Positions 51,836-63,484 are shown, counted from the first letter of the stretch. The stretch is DNA of 64,000 bases from Macrostomum hystrix (GCA_950097015.1 CATNEN010000038.1:11057501-11121500), one strand, 5' to 3'. The notes: generated by a model not told the origin, from the sequence alone. A program made the numbers and translations.

Positions 51836-52085
51836 GGTAGTGGCTATTCGTACGGCAGAATCTCCTATCTTGTAGTGCATTTCCAAGAAATGATGAAACG
51901 AGTTATAACAAATCTAAAATGTTAACTGCGATGCTTGTAGATTCTTCTTATGAATAAAAACTGTTTGATAATTTTCTGCACGGTTAGATGATAAAATTAT
52001 ACGTGTTCGCCAAACCGCGGCAAGCTTCCTCATGGTGAATTATTGGATTTTATATTTCCGGACTGCCGTACGAATAGCCACTTCC
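51836..52085. mobile_element. MITE with 23-bp inverted repeats and 9-bp target-site duplication (Mutator-like)
   Basis: Ends are GG(T/A)AGTGGCTATTCGTACG and onward, 22 of 23 bases matching in inverted orientation. They are flanked by the exact 9-bp direct repeat TTTATGGTT (51,827-51,835 and 52,086-52,094). A 9-bp duplication is typical of Mutator-like elements. 250 bp long, no coding capacity. Confidence 0.8.
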
Positions 52086-52094
52086 TTTATGGTT

Positions 52095-53492
52095 AGCTTT
52101 CATGCGCTGTCCATTTCGTAGCATCATTCAGTTAGACTTTATACTAACTGTATTATAAGCTGCTGTTTTCTAACGTTACGTTTTACAACTTGGACAACAA
52201 GAGTAAGTTCTAGTTACAATCAATAGTTGTCGATATTTTGCAGCCAATACTAAAAGTATATACTAAAAGTATACTAAAAGCCAATACTAAAAGTACTTAA
52301 AGTACAGGAAAATGTACACCATAATAAAACTACATGCACATGTGTGTTTGTAACATTCTTGAGAAATGGTTTTTAAGACAGTTTTTTCATTATTTTTTGC
52401 TGAATTTCTGTCTGTGGATCATGTACATATTGTTCGGACACACCATGTTCATAATGTCCATCTTTACACATTATGTTCGCACCTTTAAGTAGCTATAGGT
52501 TTTGTCATAAGGCTATTATAGGACTTAATAACTACATGATGAGAATAGCTATACGAGTATATAGCTGCGTGCGTGCGTCTAGTCCATTTTGGAATTTTCC
52601 GTTTGTTTAAGAGCGTGTACGCATGCATGTTAGTGGATAAATTTCAGGATACTTTTTACTGCACAGTGAATGAATTCCTATGCAAACGTTACGTCTCGAT
52701 GTTAGTTTAACAGCAATTAAAAATGACAGCTTTTCGTGAAAGTCCACCATTTAAATCAATATTCCGCCCTTCTATAAACATTCGTTTATGTTAAATAGGC
52801 GACTCCCTATTGGTTCAATAATAAAATAATTAGCAATAAACTCAATGCAATATAATGACAAGTATTTGCCGACATGGTTACGGGAGGAAATCGTGTGAGC
52901 AGAAAAATTATGCCGACGATGCCGATGCTTTGTTATTCATGACGTGATTCAACCATTTTTTCACGTGTTCTGCTTTTTTCATGGCGATTGGTTGGATATT
53001 TGAGGAGATACAGAAAAAAATGTATAGGTATTTTAAACCGCCCCGTGTTCGTTTTCACGGGGCGTACTGTTAAGCGATGATCCATCAACTCAGCAGAACT
53101 CAACAAAATGAAAGTGCTGTCGACTTGAACAGAAATAATGCAGCCAAACTCAAATAATCTACCTAATTTAAGGCATACATTCAATTAGGTAGTTCATATT
53201 CAGTAGCGGCAATATTACGCAATCCAGTCAAAACCGGTCACGAGGTTTACCAGGTAGATTTCCTTCACGCTCAGACCTGGGGTTGCGCTCGCTCTCTCTC
53301 TTAGCCACCAACCTCACACCGCCGGCCCCAGTTTACACATTCTGACTCTCTGGCGCGTGACAACTTCGCGCACCTATCAATGAGTATGTATATATATATG
53401 TGTGTGATTTTGTCTAGTCTATAGCTCAAAGCTCCAAATTCGTGTCTTGTCTCCTTATTATTATCAGATTAGAATAGATAGCTCAGATCGGC
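52095..53492. other. Intergenic AT-rich region left of the MATE gene
   Basis: No gene recognised. A (TA)n/(TG)n stretch at 53,385-53,405 lies about 90 bp before the MATE start codon. Confidence 0.45.
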
Positions 53493-53784
53493 ATGACTGT
53501 ACTGGAGTGCATTCGCGAGCTGGGCTGGCTGCTTCGTCGCGGCTTCCCGATGTCTGCCACCGAGTTCTTCTACACCCTGCTGATGCCAACAACCCTGGCC
53601 TTCTGCGGCTCTCTGGGAACGGTTGATATGGACGCTGCCGGACTGGCCATCTCAGTCTATCAGCTGACTGTGGAGAATTGTGCCACATCTGTGCGCTGGG
53701 GACTCATGCCGTTCCTGGCGCAGACCATGGGCGGCACGAAGAAGCACCGCGTTGGCAACTTCGTGCAGCGCGGCCTGCTAGCCA
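53493..53784 (+). CDS. MATE exon 1
   Basis: 97 codons plus one base. The ATG is the first in frame after CTCAGATCGGC. The sequence TTATTATTATCAG|ATTAG 25 bp upstream could be an acceptor for an upstream leader. Donor GCCA|GTGAGC. Confidence 0.87.
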
Positions 53785-56700
53785 GTGAGCTTCGGGGTTG
53801 ATCCCCCCGCTTTACAGTACCTATCCGCTCCACCTCTCCACGCTCCCTCTAAGCTCTACCTCTCCGCTCCACCTCTCCATCTCCGCTCCACCTCTCCGCT
53901 CCACCTCTTTACCCTCCCTCTCCGCTCTACCTCTCCGCTCTACATCTCCGCTCTACCTGCTCCAACTTTCTTCTCTACCTGCTGTACCTCTCCGCTCTAC
54001 CTATATACGCTCTACCACTCGTTTTACATCTCAGGTCTACCTTGTACATTAATTAAATGTTGAATAACCATTGAAAAAACATGGAGTAAAATTGAACATT
54101 GAACCACAATCGCAGGTCTATTATTCACCTGCGTCAACTGGGCGGTGGCCATGAACTCAGCCAATCTGCTCATCCTGCTCGGCCAGGATCCGGTGATCTC
54201 TGTGAAATCCGAGCGCTTCCTTCTCATCCTGATGCCCGGCTGTCTTGGCATGAACCTTTGCGAGGCGCTGGTTGCCTACACTGACACCGTTGGTTACCTT
54301 TGGCCAACGTTGGTCGTCCGTTGCGTCTCACTCCTGTTGAACATCCTGCTGCAGTACTGCCTGGTACTGCTCGGCGGCTTTGGCCTTGTTGGATCCGCTG
54401 TTGCACTGTCAGCCAGCCTGACCATCTGCCCGCTGATGCAGGTGACGGATGATATTTTTAGTCTGCCTAGATCCCATAGATTTCTAAAAATACCATAGAC
54501 TCTCTAGATCCCATAGACCAGGGGTCGGCAAACTTACTAGCTAGCGGGCCAAAGAGAGAACCTAAAAGACGACAGCGGGCCGCATTGACTGTAGAAATAT
54601 GAGATAGGGGGAAGAGATGAGACAGAATAGATAAGACACACTAGAAATTAGACACAGGAGAGACGAGACCGAGGAGAGATGAGACACAGGAGAGACGAGA
54701 CCGAGGAGAGATGAGACACAGGAGAGACGAGACCGAGGAGAGATGAGACACAGGAGAGATGAGAGACGGGAGAGATAAGACAGGGGAAAGATAAAACAGT
54801 ATACTGTAGGTGTCGGAAGGAGCAACGGGCCTGATTTGGGAGCTTCGAGGGCCGCATCTGGCCCGCGGGCCGGAGTTTGCCGACCCCTGCCATAGACTGT
54901 CTAAAAAATACCATAGACTGTCTAAAAAATACCATAGACTGTCTAAAAATACCATAGACTGTCTAGATCCAATAGACAGTCTAAAAATACCATAGACTGT
55001 CTAGATCCCAAAAACGGTCTAAATCACGTAAACTGTCTAGATCCCATAAATATATTGACTCCTTGATTAAAATGTAACAGTGGCAAGATATGTAGATTTC
55101 AGCTTCTGAATAAATTAACGGTAATTCATGATGCACTGTAGAGGTAGTTTATTGTGTTTGAAACGCTGTTAAAATGTTTACATAATGACCCGCAGGCAAT
55201 GTTCATCTGGTGCCTGCGCATCCATCGCTACACCTGGGCTGGCTGGTCCGCCAGGGCCTTCATGGACTGGGGCAAATTTCTGCTCACAGTCCTGCCCTGC
55301 CTCATCACCCAGACTCTGTGGATCTTTGGCACTGAGTACGGAAACTTCTTGGCCGGCCTGATGGGCAAAGCTGAGATTGCGGCCGAGTCTGTGGTCTTCC
55401 AGCTCAACCAGCTGGCCTACCTCATCCCGATTGGCATCGGCAGCGCCTTGATTGCCCGCATCGGATTCTACCTGGGCAGTCAGCAGGCCGACAAAGCCAT
55501 CCGGGTTCTGGCTACCAGCTTGGTCTTCATGATTGGCATGGGAGCCATGGTCGGCATTGTATTCTTCCTGCTCAGGCATCAGGTCTGGCTTGTCAGTCTA
55601 GCTCTGTCACTCTAGCACTGTCACTCAGCTCTGTCACTCTAGCACTGTCACTCAGCTCTGTCACTCTAGCTCTGTCACTCAGCTCTGTCACTCTAGCTCT
55701 GTCACTCAGCTCTGTCACTCAGCTCTATCACTCAGCTCTGTCACTCTAGCTCTGTCACTCAGCTCTGTCACTCTAGCTCTGTCACTCAGCTATGTCACTC
55801 TAGCTCTGTCACTCTAGCCCTGTCACTCTAGCTGTCACTCAGCTCTGTCACTCAGCTCTGTCACTCAGCTCTGTCACTCTAGCTCTGTCACTCTAGCTGT
55901 CACTCTAGCTCTGTCACTCTAGCTGTCAGTCTAGCTCTGTCACTCAGCTCTGTCACTCTAGCTCTGTCACTCAGCTTTGTCACTCTAGCTCTGTCACTCA
56001 GCTCTGTCACTCAGCTCTGTCACTCTAGCTCTGTCACTCAGCTCTGTCACTCAGCTCTGTCACTCTAGCTCTGTCACTCAGCTCTGTCACTCAGCTCTGT
56101 CACTCAGCTCTATCACTCAGCTCTGTCACTCTAGCTCTGTCACTCTAGCCCTGTCACTCTAGCTGTCACTCAGCTCTGTCACTCAGCTCTGTCACTCAGC
56201 TCTGTCACTCTAGCTCTGTCACTCTAGCTGTCACTCTAGCTCTGTCACTCTAGCTGTCAGTCTAGCTCTGTCACTATATTTTTTCTATCTTAAATCTTGT
56301 CACTCATCAATCTTGTCACTCTTCAATCTTTTCACTCTAAAATCTTGTCACTCTTTAATCTTATCACTCCTAAAACTTGTCACTCCAAAATCTTATCACT
56401 CCAAAATCTTATCACTCCAAAATCTTGTCACTCCTAAAACTTGTCACTCCTAAAACTTGTCACTCCTAAAACTTGTCACTCCTAAAACTTGTCACTCCTA
56501 AATCTTGTCACTCCTAAATCTTGTCACTCTTAAATCTTGTCACTCCTAAATCTTGTCACTCCTAAAACTTTTCACTCTAAAATAGGCACTCTAAAATCGT
56601 GTCACTCCTTAATTTTGTCCCTCTAATCAAGAAAAGCGTCATCCACTCCAGGTGCCGAAGATTTTTTCCCTGGAACCGGCCGCCGAAGCGATTTACATCA

Positions 56701-57344
56701 GCCTGGCTCCCTACCTGTCAATCTACACGGCCTTTCAACTTGCCGCCTATCCAAGCATCGCCGCACTGCGCGCCTGCAGCTACCACATGCACCTGCTGTT
56801 CATGAACTTCATCGCTTATTACATCGTCAGCATGCCAATCGGAGTCAGCTTGGCCTTCGCAGCCGGCTGGCAGCTCAACGGACTCTGGCTCGGCTTCGTC
56901 CTCGCCTCTTTCACCTTCTTTGCCTTGCCATCGCTGTACATGCTCCGGCTTGACTGGCACCGCAAGGCCATGGACGCTCACGCCAACGCCGAGATGGAGA
57001 CAGACATGGAGCTGCTGAATGAGCGCCAGCCACTCATGCTGGCCGCGGCCGCCACCTCCGCCGCCACCGCCGGCAACCTTCAGCCCGGCTCGATGGCCTC
57101 CTGTCAGATGAGCGCCTCGGTCAGCCTGCGACAGCGAAACGCCGTCCGCTCCAAGCTGCCAGTCCTGCTGGCCGCCGCCTCATTGCTTCTGGCCTCCTTA
57201 TTCCTGCGACTACTGCTGCCGCCCCGCCTGCCGGCCTTTCCTCCGCGTCACCATGGCAACAGCAGCGACTCGGCCAGGACCACCGCCAGCGCCACCATGA
57301 ATGCCGCACTGCTGATGGTTAACGCCACCGCCGCCTGGCTTTGA
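53493..57344 (+). CDS. MATE family (SLC47-type) multidrug and toxin extrusion transporter, four exons, complete
   Basis: Exons 53,493-53,784, 54,116-54,441, 55,196-55,582 and 56,652-57,344 join in phase to 565 codons. Features: ELGWLLRRGFPMSATEFFYT entry to TM1, FLAQTMGGTKKHRVGNFVQR loop, LLGQDPVISVKSERFLLILM, and IFGTEYGNFLAGLMG with Glu253 at the place of the conserved TM7 Glu of SLC47 proteins. Then come IPIGIGSALIARIGFYLGSQ and AFQLAAYPSIAALRACSYHM. There are about twelve hydrophobic segments, plus an extra C-terminal one (LPVLLAAASLLLASLFLRLL). MATE proteins exchange organic cations for protons or Na+ across the plasma membrane. The C-terminal His/Ala/Ser-rich tail is poorly conserved. 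Paralogue assignment is not possible by eye. Confidence 0.92.
53828..54040. repeat. Short minisatellite, ~15-bp unit CTCTACCTCTCCGCT, in MATE intron 1
   Basis: About 14 imperfect pyrimidine-rich units occupying most of the 331-bp intron. Confidence 0.88.
54116..54441 (+). CDS. MATE exon 2
   Basis: Acceptor AATCGCAG; reads SLLFTCVNWAVAMNSANLLI, then the GQDP loop, and ends PLMQ at donor GTGACG. 326 nt, phase 1 in, 0 out. Confidence 0.9.
54460..55050. repeat. Short tandem repeat CCATAGACTGTCTAAAAATA, split by a MITE, in MATE intron 2
   Basis: A few units lie before 54,518 and about seven after 54,890; the hAT-type element below is inserted into one of them. Confidence 0.8.
54519..54889. mobile_element. 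hAT-type MITE with 16-bp perfect TIRs and 8-bp target-site duplication
   Basis: Begins CAGGGGTCGGCAAACT and ends with its exact reverse complement. The flanks are the identical 8-bp CCATAGAC (54,511-54,518 and 54,890-54,897). CAGGGGTCGGCAAACT-type ends and an 8-bp duplication are classic for hAT elements. The interior (54,600-54,800) is a GAGACACAGGAGAGA-type minisatellite. The sub-terminal GCGGGCC runs are also inverted. No transposase. Confidence 0.92.
55196..55582 (+). CDS. MATE exon 3
   Basis: Acceptor CCCGCAG; 129 codons from AMFIWCLRIHRYTW to FFLLRHQ. The donor CAG|GTCTGG is non-consensus after GT, but it is the only one that joins exon 4 in frame with a MATE-like sequence (RHQ-VPKIFSLEP). 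Confidence 0.87.
55590..56285. repeat. Minisatellite AGCTCTGTCACTC(TAG) in MATE intron 3
   Basis: About 45 units of 13-17 bp that alternate CTCAG and CTCTAG endings. It starts right after the donor of exon 3. A block of variants at 55,720-55,930 recurs near 56,100-56,270. Confidence 0.94.
56286..56630. repeat. Minisatellite, ~16-bp unit CTTGTCACTCCTAAAA, in MATE intron 3
   Basis: About 20 units sharing GTCACTC with the array before it, so probably derived from the same seed. It runs up to about 20 bp before the exon 4 acceptor. Confidence 0.92.
56652..57344 (+). CDS. MATE exon 4 with stop codon
   Basis: Acceptor CACTCCAG; VPKIFSLEPAAEAIYISLAP through the last transmembrane segments, an acidic MELLNERQPLM stretch, an Ala-rich linker, a final hydrophobic segment and TGA. 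Confidence 0.9.
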   Translation: MPKIFSLEPAAEAIYISLAPYLSIYTAFQLAAYPSIAALRACSYHMHLLFMNFIAYYIVSMPIGVSLAFAAGWQLNGLWLGFVLASFTFFALPSLYMLRLDWHRKAMDAHANAEMETDMELLNERQPLMLAAAATSAATAGNLQPGSMASCQMSASVSLRQRNAVRSKLPVLLAAASLLLASLFLRLLLPPRLPAFPPRHHGNSSDSARTTASATMNAALLMVNATAAWL

Positions 57345-57424
57345 ATGGGAAAATAGAAGAATTAGATGTTTGTGTGCACGGCTTCAGAGCTTCTTTAGCT
57401 CGAGAGTTTCCCAATCTCTACCCC

Positions 57425-58335
57425 TACCTGAGTCTCTCTACCACTCCCTGAGTCTCTCTACCCCTACCTAAGTCTCTCTACCCCTACCTGAGTCTCTCTA
57501 CCCCTACCTGAGTCTCACAACCTCTTCCTGAGTCTCTCTACCACTCCCTGAGTCTCTCTACCCCTACCCAAGTCTCTCTACCCCTACCTGAGTCTCTCTA
57601 CCCCTACCTGAGTCTCACAACCTCTTCCTGAGTCTCACAACCTCTTCCTGAGTCTCACAACCTCTTCCTGAGTCTCTCTACCACTCCCTGAGTCTCTCTA
57701 CCACTCCCTGAGTCTCTCTACCACTCCCTGAGTCTCACAACCTCTTCCTGAGTCTCACAACCTCTTCCTGAGTCTCTCTACCACTCCCTGAGTCTCACAA
57801 CCTCTTCCTGAGTCTCTCTACCACTCCCTGAGTCTCTCTACCACTCCCTGAGTCTCTCTACCCCTACCTGAGTCTCTCTACCACTCCCTGAGTCTCACAA
57901 CCTCTTCCTGAGTCTCTCTACCACTCCCTGAGTCTCACAACCTCTTCCTGAGTCTCTCTAACACTCCCTGAGTCTCACAACCTCTTCCTGAGTCTCTCTA
58001 CCACTCCCTGAGTCTCACAACCTCTTCCTGAGTCTCTCTACCACTCCCTGAGTCTCACAACCTCTTCCTGAGTCTCACAACCTCTTCCTGAGTCTCACAA
58101 CCTCTTCCTGAGTCTCACAACCTCTTCCTGAGTCTCACAACCTCTTCCTGAGTCTCACAACCTCTTCCTGAGTCTCACAACCTCTTCCTGAGTCTCACAA
58201 CCTCTTCCTGAGTCTCTCTACCACTCCCTGAGTCTCACAACCTCTTCCTGAGTCTCACAACCTCTTCCTGAGTCTCACAACCTCTCCCTGAGTCTCTCTA
58301 TCTCTCCCTGAATCTCTCAAATTCACTCTGAGTCT
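57425..58335. repeat. Minisatellite, 20-bp unit CCTGAGTCTCACAACCTCTT
   Basis: About 45 units of two main types (CTCTCTACCACT and CTCACAACCTCTT) arranged in blocks, about 80 bp after the MATE stop codon. Related to the array at 61,255-62,455. Confidence 0.95.
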
Positions 58336-58892
58336 CTCTAGTTCTTGTTGAGTCTCTTCTTTCCCTGAGCCTCTTTTCCTCGCCTGAGTCGCTCTTAGTC
58401 TGTGTACAGCTTCCAAGAAATGTGCCGTGCTAGAAGGTTACACATACTTCGCTTAGCAATCCGTGTCTTGTTTTTATTAATCCTGTGAAATCCAGTAATA
58501 TTTTAGTCATTGTGCCATTATGATCTGGCTTTATTGTTTTATGAGAATCCATGATTTTATTATATTAAATCTATTTTAACCCAATTGTTGCATAATTTTA
58601 GCCTCCGACTCTATTGCTCGTAATATTGAAATGATCGATGGAGAATTGAACGAATAAAACAAATAAAAACCGGATCGCAGTTGTGAATTGGTCGAAATTT
58701 CTCTAGCTTGACACCATCTCTGAAATTTTTTAAGATCGACACGTAAGAGTCTTTGTTTATGCTAAATGACAAAACTTATAAAATGCTTTTATTGCTACTC
58801 ATAGGACCAAATCAGTAGTTTAATGAGGTTCACATTTTCTTCTTATTTTCTTGTTCACACTCATAATCTAAAATATTTATTGTAACATTGAA
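58336..58892. other. Unique spacer
   Basis: AT-rich; AATAAAA words near 58,650 could serve as distant polyadenylation signals for the MATE gene. Nothing else seen. Confidence 0.4.
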
Positions 58893-59297
58893 ATGAGACA
58901 CGGGAGAGAGATGAGACACCGGAGAGACACCGGAGAGATATGAGACACCGGAGAGACACCGGAGAGAAATGAGACACCGGAGAGAAATGAGACACCGGAG
59001 AGACACCGGAGAGAGATGAGACACCGGAGAGACACCGGAGAGAGATGAGACACCGGAGAGACACCGGAGAGACACCGGAGAGAGATGAGACACCGGAGAG
59101 AGATGAGACACCGGAGAGAGATGAGACACGGGAGAGGTATGAGACACCGGAGAGAGATGAGACACCGGAGAGAGATGAGACACCGGAGAGAGATGAGACA
59201 CGGGAGAGGTATGAGACACCGGAGAGAGATGAGACACCGGAGAGAGATGAGACACCGGAGAGACACCGGAGAGAGATGAGACACCGGAGAGATACGA
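58893..59297. repeat. Minisatellite, 18-bp unit GATGAGACACCGGAGAGA
   Basis: About 24 units of 18 bp and shorter 14-bp forms. Closely similar to the interior of the hAT MITE at 54.6 kb and, in the opposite orientation, to the array at the right window edge. Confidence 0.94.
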
Positions 59298-59392
59298 CGA
59301 GATCAAATACGTAAGAACCCCGGTTCGTCTATAGCTTCTCAAAAGACTGTAAATTTCTGTGCTCGAATCAGTTTTTTTCATTTAGTTCTATG

Positions 59393-59427
59393 CACAGATA
59401 ATATATAACTGTTATATATTATCTGTG
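59393..59427. mobile_element. 35-bp perfect palindrome flanked by an 8-bp direct repeat
   Basis: CACAGATAATATATAAC, one T, then its exact reverse complement. Flanked on both sides by GTTCTATG (59,385-59,392 and 59,428-59,435). Looks like two inverted transposon ends fused, with an 8-bp target duplication. Confidence 0.7.
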
Positions 59428-59435
59428 GTTCTATG

Positions 59436-60289
59436 TAAGTTAGATTTCAAATTACTATGTTTAAATTTTCTGAAATTCTACAAATTTTAAGGTCACAGCG
59501 AGCTCGACCCGCATATGCACATATTTCCGTGTCTTCATCGTTCCAACACAAATATCCGAGAAACAGCAGCTCAGTCCAGATCACCAGTTGGCGTGACTAA
59601 ATTTATTCCGTGGCGGTAGAGCAGCAACAGCAGCAGCAGCAGCTGCTACAGCAGCAGCAAAGCCTCCGAGTATATCTTGCTCATTTGAGCAGTGATCGGA
59701 TCTATAAAAAAACGGCCCCTATAAATGGTTAAATCTAAGCGCGGTGCGCGAATTTTCGGATTTGAGTCCAATTTGAGCTAATTTAGGCGGGTTGACCATT
59801 TTTTCCTCTCCGCCCTCCTCTTTCTTTTGGGATTAAACACGGCGCTGGGAAGTGAGCGTCCGCAAGGAATTCGTGGAAGATCTCCTGCACCTTTCTGAAT
59901 CCCAAATGCGCCTCAACTTTTTTGTGCTAAACCCTGGTCCGCCCGCCCGCCTGTCTGTCTGTCTGTTACCTTTTCTAGCTCGCAGTCTTCTCAGAAGAGG
60001 ATCTTGGGAGGGACATTAATACGACGTGGCACGCGACAAAACCCAGTATTAGTTGCTTTCGGATTTTTCTTGTTTCAAAACTTTTTTTCTTTACCTGCTG
60101 CGAATCAGCCCGGGTGCAGTTTCTGGTGCTGAAGAATATCGATTTGAAATTCGCGCGAAATTTCTTTGTTTAAATGCGACAGATTTTTCGGCCGGCAAGC
60201 TGAATAAAGCAATGTTTTATCTGTGGCATTCAGACTCAAGCTTATCAGCTTTAATAGCTTTCGTGGCTCCCATGTGTGCCATAGATTTA
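59436..60289. other. Unique region with CAG runs and a possible promoter
   Basis: CAG/CTG runs at 59,625-59,660, TATAAAAAAA near 59,702 and a CTGTCTGTCTGTC stretch near 59,950. No gene recognised to its right in the window. Confidence 0.35.
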
Positions 60290-60690
60290 GTACTCCAGGT
60301 TTAGTTCTATATATTTAGGACTCCAGGTTTAGTTCTATATATTTAGGTCTTTAAGTTTAGTGCCATAGATTTTGGTCGCAATGTTTAGCTCCATAGATAT
60401 AGGTCTCTAGGTTTTGCTCTATTGATTTAGGTCTCTAGGTTTAGTTCTAAGGATTTAGGTCTCTAGGTTTAGTTCTATAGATTTAGGTCTCTAGGTTTAG
60501 TTCTATTGATTTAGGTCTCTAGGTTTAGTTCTATGGATTTAGGTCTCTAGGTTTTGTTCCATGGATTTAGGTCTCTAGGTTTAGTACTATTGATTTAGGT
60601 CTCTAGGTTTAAATATGTATATTTAGGTCTCTAGCATTAGATCTACAGATTTAGGTCTCTAGGTTTAGTTTTTTAGATTCAGGTAATTTG
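60290..60690. repeat. Minisatellite, ~28-bp unit with core AGGTCTCTAGGTTTAGTTCT
   Basis: About 14 units, more diverged than the other arrays, so probably older. Confidence 0.9.
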
Positions 60691-61254
60691 TTAGTTCTGC
60701 AGTTTAGGTCTTTCTGTTCAGGTATTCAATTATTGGAGTTTGCTGTTACATTACAATATTTCAAATAATGTATTTTTTGTCATTTGGCCACTTTAATCTT
60801 TCCTGTTTTCAAGACTTTTGTCATCCTTCTGAATAGCTTTAGTCTGTTCAAGTTTGTTCAGATCAAAATGCGGGCCAGTGTGACGTCAGTACGCGATTCC
60901 TGGCACTTTTAGCCCGCGGGCAAGCCTCACTCCATTAACGCAAATACGTTTAGAACAATCTTTGAATTTTATTATTGTACCTCTTTTCTGTTTTTGTTTT
61001 TGTCGTATTTTTTAACAGTCAGTCAAATACGCACGTGCCTTCATGAGTTGATAAAGTGGTCACTTTAGAAAACTGATTTGTACAATTGATAGTGAATTCG
61101 TAATCCACTTGGTCCGTAAGCTATCTGCTGGTGCCTGTATTTCTGTGACAGATTTTTTTAATTTAAACTTTTTTTGCTTCCTTAGCAAAAACTCACCTGG
61201 TTTTCCCTCAAACTGTGGTGTTCTCAACTCTTACAAAACTATGTTTCAGTCTGT
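60691..61254. other. Unique spacer
   Basis: AT-rich unique sequence between minisatellites; no gene or element seen. Confidence 0.45.
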
Positions 61255-62460
61255 CTACCTCTCATTGAGTCTCTCTTCCACTCCCTGAGTCTCTCTTCCA
61301 CTCCCTGAGTCTCTCTTCCACTCCCTGAGTCTCTCTTCCACTCCCTGAGTCTCTCTTCCACTCCCTGAGTCTCTCTTCCACTCACTGAGTCTCTCTTCCA
61401 CTTACTGAGTCTCTCTTCCACTCACTGAGTCTCTCTTCTACTCACTGAGTCTCTCTTCTACTCACTGAGTCTCTCTTCCGCTCCCTGAGTCTCTCAACCT
61501 CTCCCTGAGTCTCTCTTCCGCTCCCTGAGTCTCTCAACCTCTCCCTGAGTCTCTCTTCCGCTCCCTGAGTCTCTCAACCTCTCCCTGAGTCTCTCTTCTA
61601 CTCACTGAGTCTCTCTTCCGCTCCCTGAGTCTCTCAACCTCTCCCTGAGTCTCTCTTCCACTCCCTGAGTCTCTCTTCCACTCCCTGAGTCTCTCTTCCA
61701 CTTAATGAATCTCTCTTTCGCTCCCTGAGTCTATCAACCTCTCCCTGAGTCTCTCAACCACTCACTGAGTCTCTCTTCTACTCACTGAGTCTCTCTTCCG
61801 CTCCCTGAGTCTCTCAACCTCTCCCTGAGTCTCTCAACCACTCCCTGAGTCTCTCTACCTCTCCCTGAGTCTCTCTTCCACTTAATGAGTCTCTCTTCCG
61901 CTCCCTGAGTCTCTCAACCTCTCCCTGAGTCTCTCAACCACTCACTGAGTCTCTCTTCTACTCACTGAGTCTCTCTTCCGCTCCCTGAGTCTCTCAACCA
62001 CTCCCTGAGTCTCTCAACCACTCCCTGAGTCTCTCAACCACTCACTGAGTCTCTCTTTCGCTCCCTGAGTCTATCAACCTCTCCCTGAGTCTCTCAACCA
62101 CTCCCTGAGTCTCTCAACCACTCACTGAGTCTCTCTTCTACTCACTGAGTCTCTCTTCCGCTCCCTGAGTCTCTCAACCACTCCCTGAGTCTCTCAACCA
62201 CTCCCTGAGTCTCTCAACCACTCACTGAGTCTCTCTTTCGCTCCCTGAGTCTATCAACCTCTCCCTGAGTCTCTCAACCACTCCCTGAGTCTCTCAACCA
62301 CTCACTGAGTCTCTCTTCCACTCCCTGACTCTCTCAACCTACCCCCGAGTCTCTGCTATCTTTCCCTGAGTCTCTCTTCCACTCCCTGAGTCTCTCTTCC
62401 ACTCCCTGAGTCTCTCTTCCACTCCCTGAGTCTCTCTTCCACTCCCTGAGTCTCTCATTC
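61255..62460. repeat. Minisatellite, 20-bp unit CTCCCTGAGTCTCTCTTCCA, with 180-bp higher-order repeat
   Basis: About 60 units. The stretch at 62,041-62,100 is identical to 62,221-62,280 (offset 180 bp, nine units), and the preceding 60 bp also match. Confidence 0.95.
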
Positions 62461-63484
62461 TGTCTCTATATCTCTAATATTTTTCGAGACATTGAGATAT
62501 CCTCGCCTTTTGCTCTATTGCTAAGTTTTGAATGTACGAGTATATTTACATGTACCAAACTAGCAAACCTGAAAAACAAGTTCAGATGATTGCTGTGTTC
62601 TCAAAACCTTTCTAAATCTCAGTTTTTTAATCTCAACTCTACAACACATCTTGTGCCAAAAAAGTAAAATCTCAACATGACAACAGGGTCAAGCATGCAG
62701 TTTACTGTAAACAAAATCTAACCCACATCCTTCCCTGATGAGATTTAAACAAAATCTAACATGTTACTGGTATCTGGCCCCACATTCCCTCTAGGACAAC
62801 CGTTACGATCCCCTAACCTCATCACAATGACCCGTAAGTTGGTACTGCTCCATGCTTTGTCCCTTTTACCACACTCCCACAGCAATCACTCCTCTATGGC
62901 CTAGCAACTAAAACTGCAACAACAGACTTCTATGACAGACAAAAAATAAATGAATGCAATTTTTGCTCAAGGGAATTTCATTGTTGTTGTTCCACCGCTT
63001 TCACCTGCATATTTCTAACATTTCTTTTGTAATCGCTTTTTTACCTCTGCATGGGATAGATTAAATTATGATACGGAACCAGAATCGTCATAGATTAATT
63101 ATGCATCGCTATTAGACAATTCAATCTAATATCTTTTATTATTCTTTAACAGAAAAAATTGCTTTTGATAGCTGTCAGAAAAAAACTGAATTTTGACATT
63201 CGTCTCCACCCACCGCCTTGTTCTTGACTGCCCAAGGGGTGCAGCGAGCGAGTCAAGAGATAAATACAGAATTCAAATAAAAACTATCTGATAAACTCAT
63301 GATCTAGATGACGATGATAGAGATAGACGACCTGCGCCTGTGGCTATATTCTTTTCAATTTTGAACTCATTTGAGAAGCTAAAGCGGTAACAGTTGAGTA
63401 ACAATTCAAACTTTGGGGTCGGCCTTGCTAACCCAACCTAACAACTCAAATATACCCGTGTCACCCTCCCCTGTCCCATCTCAT
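62461..63484. other. Unique spacer
   Basis: AT-rich unique sequence with no gene or element recognised. Confidence 0.45.
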
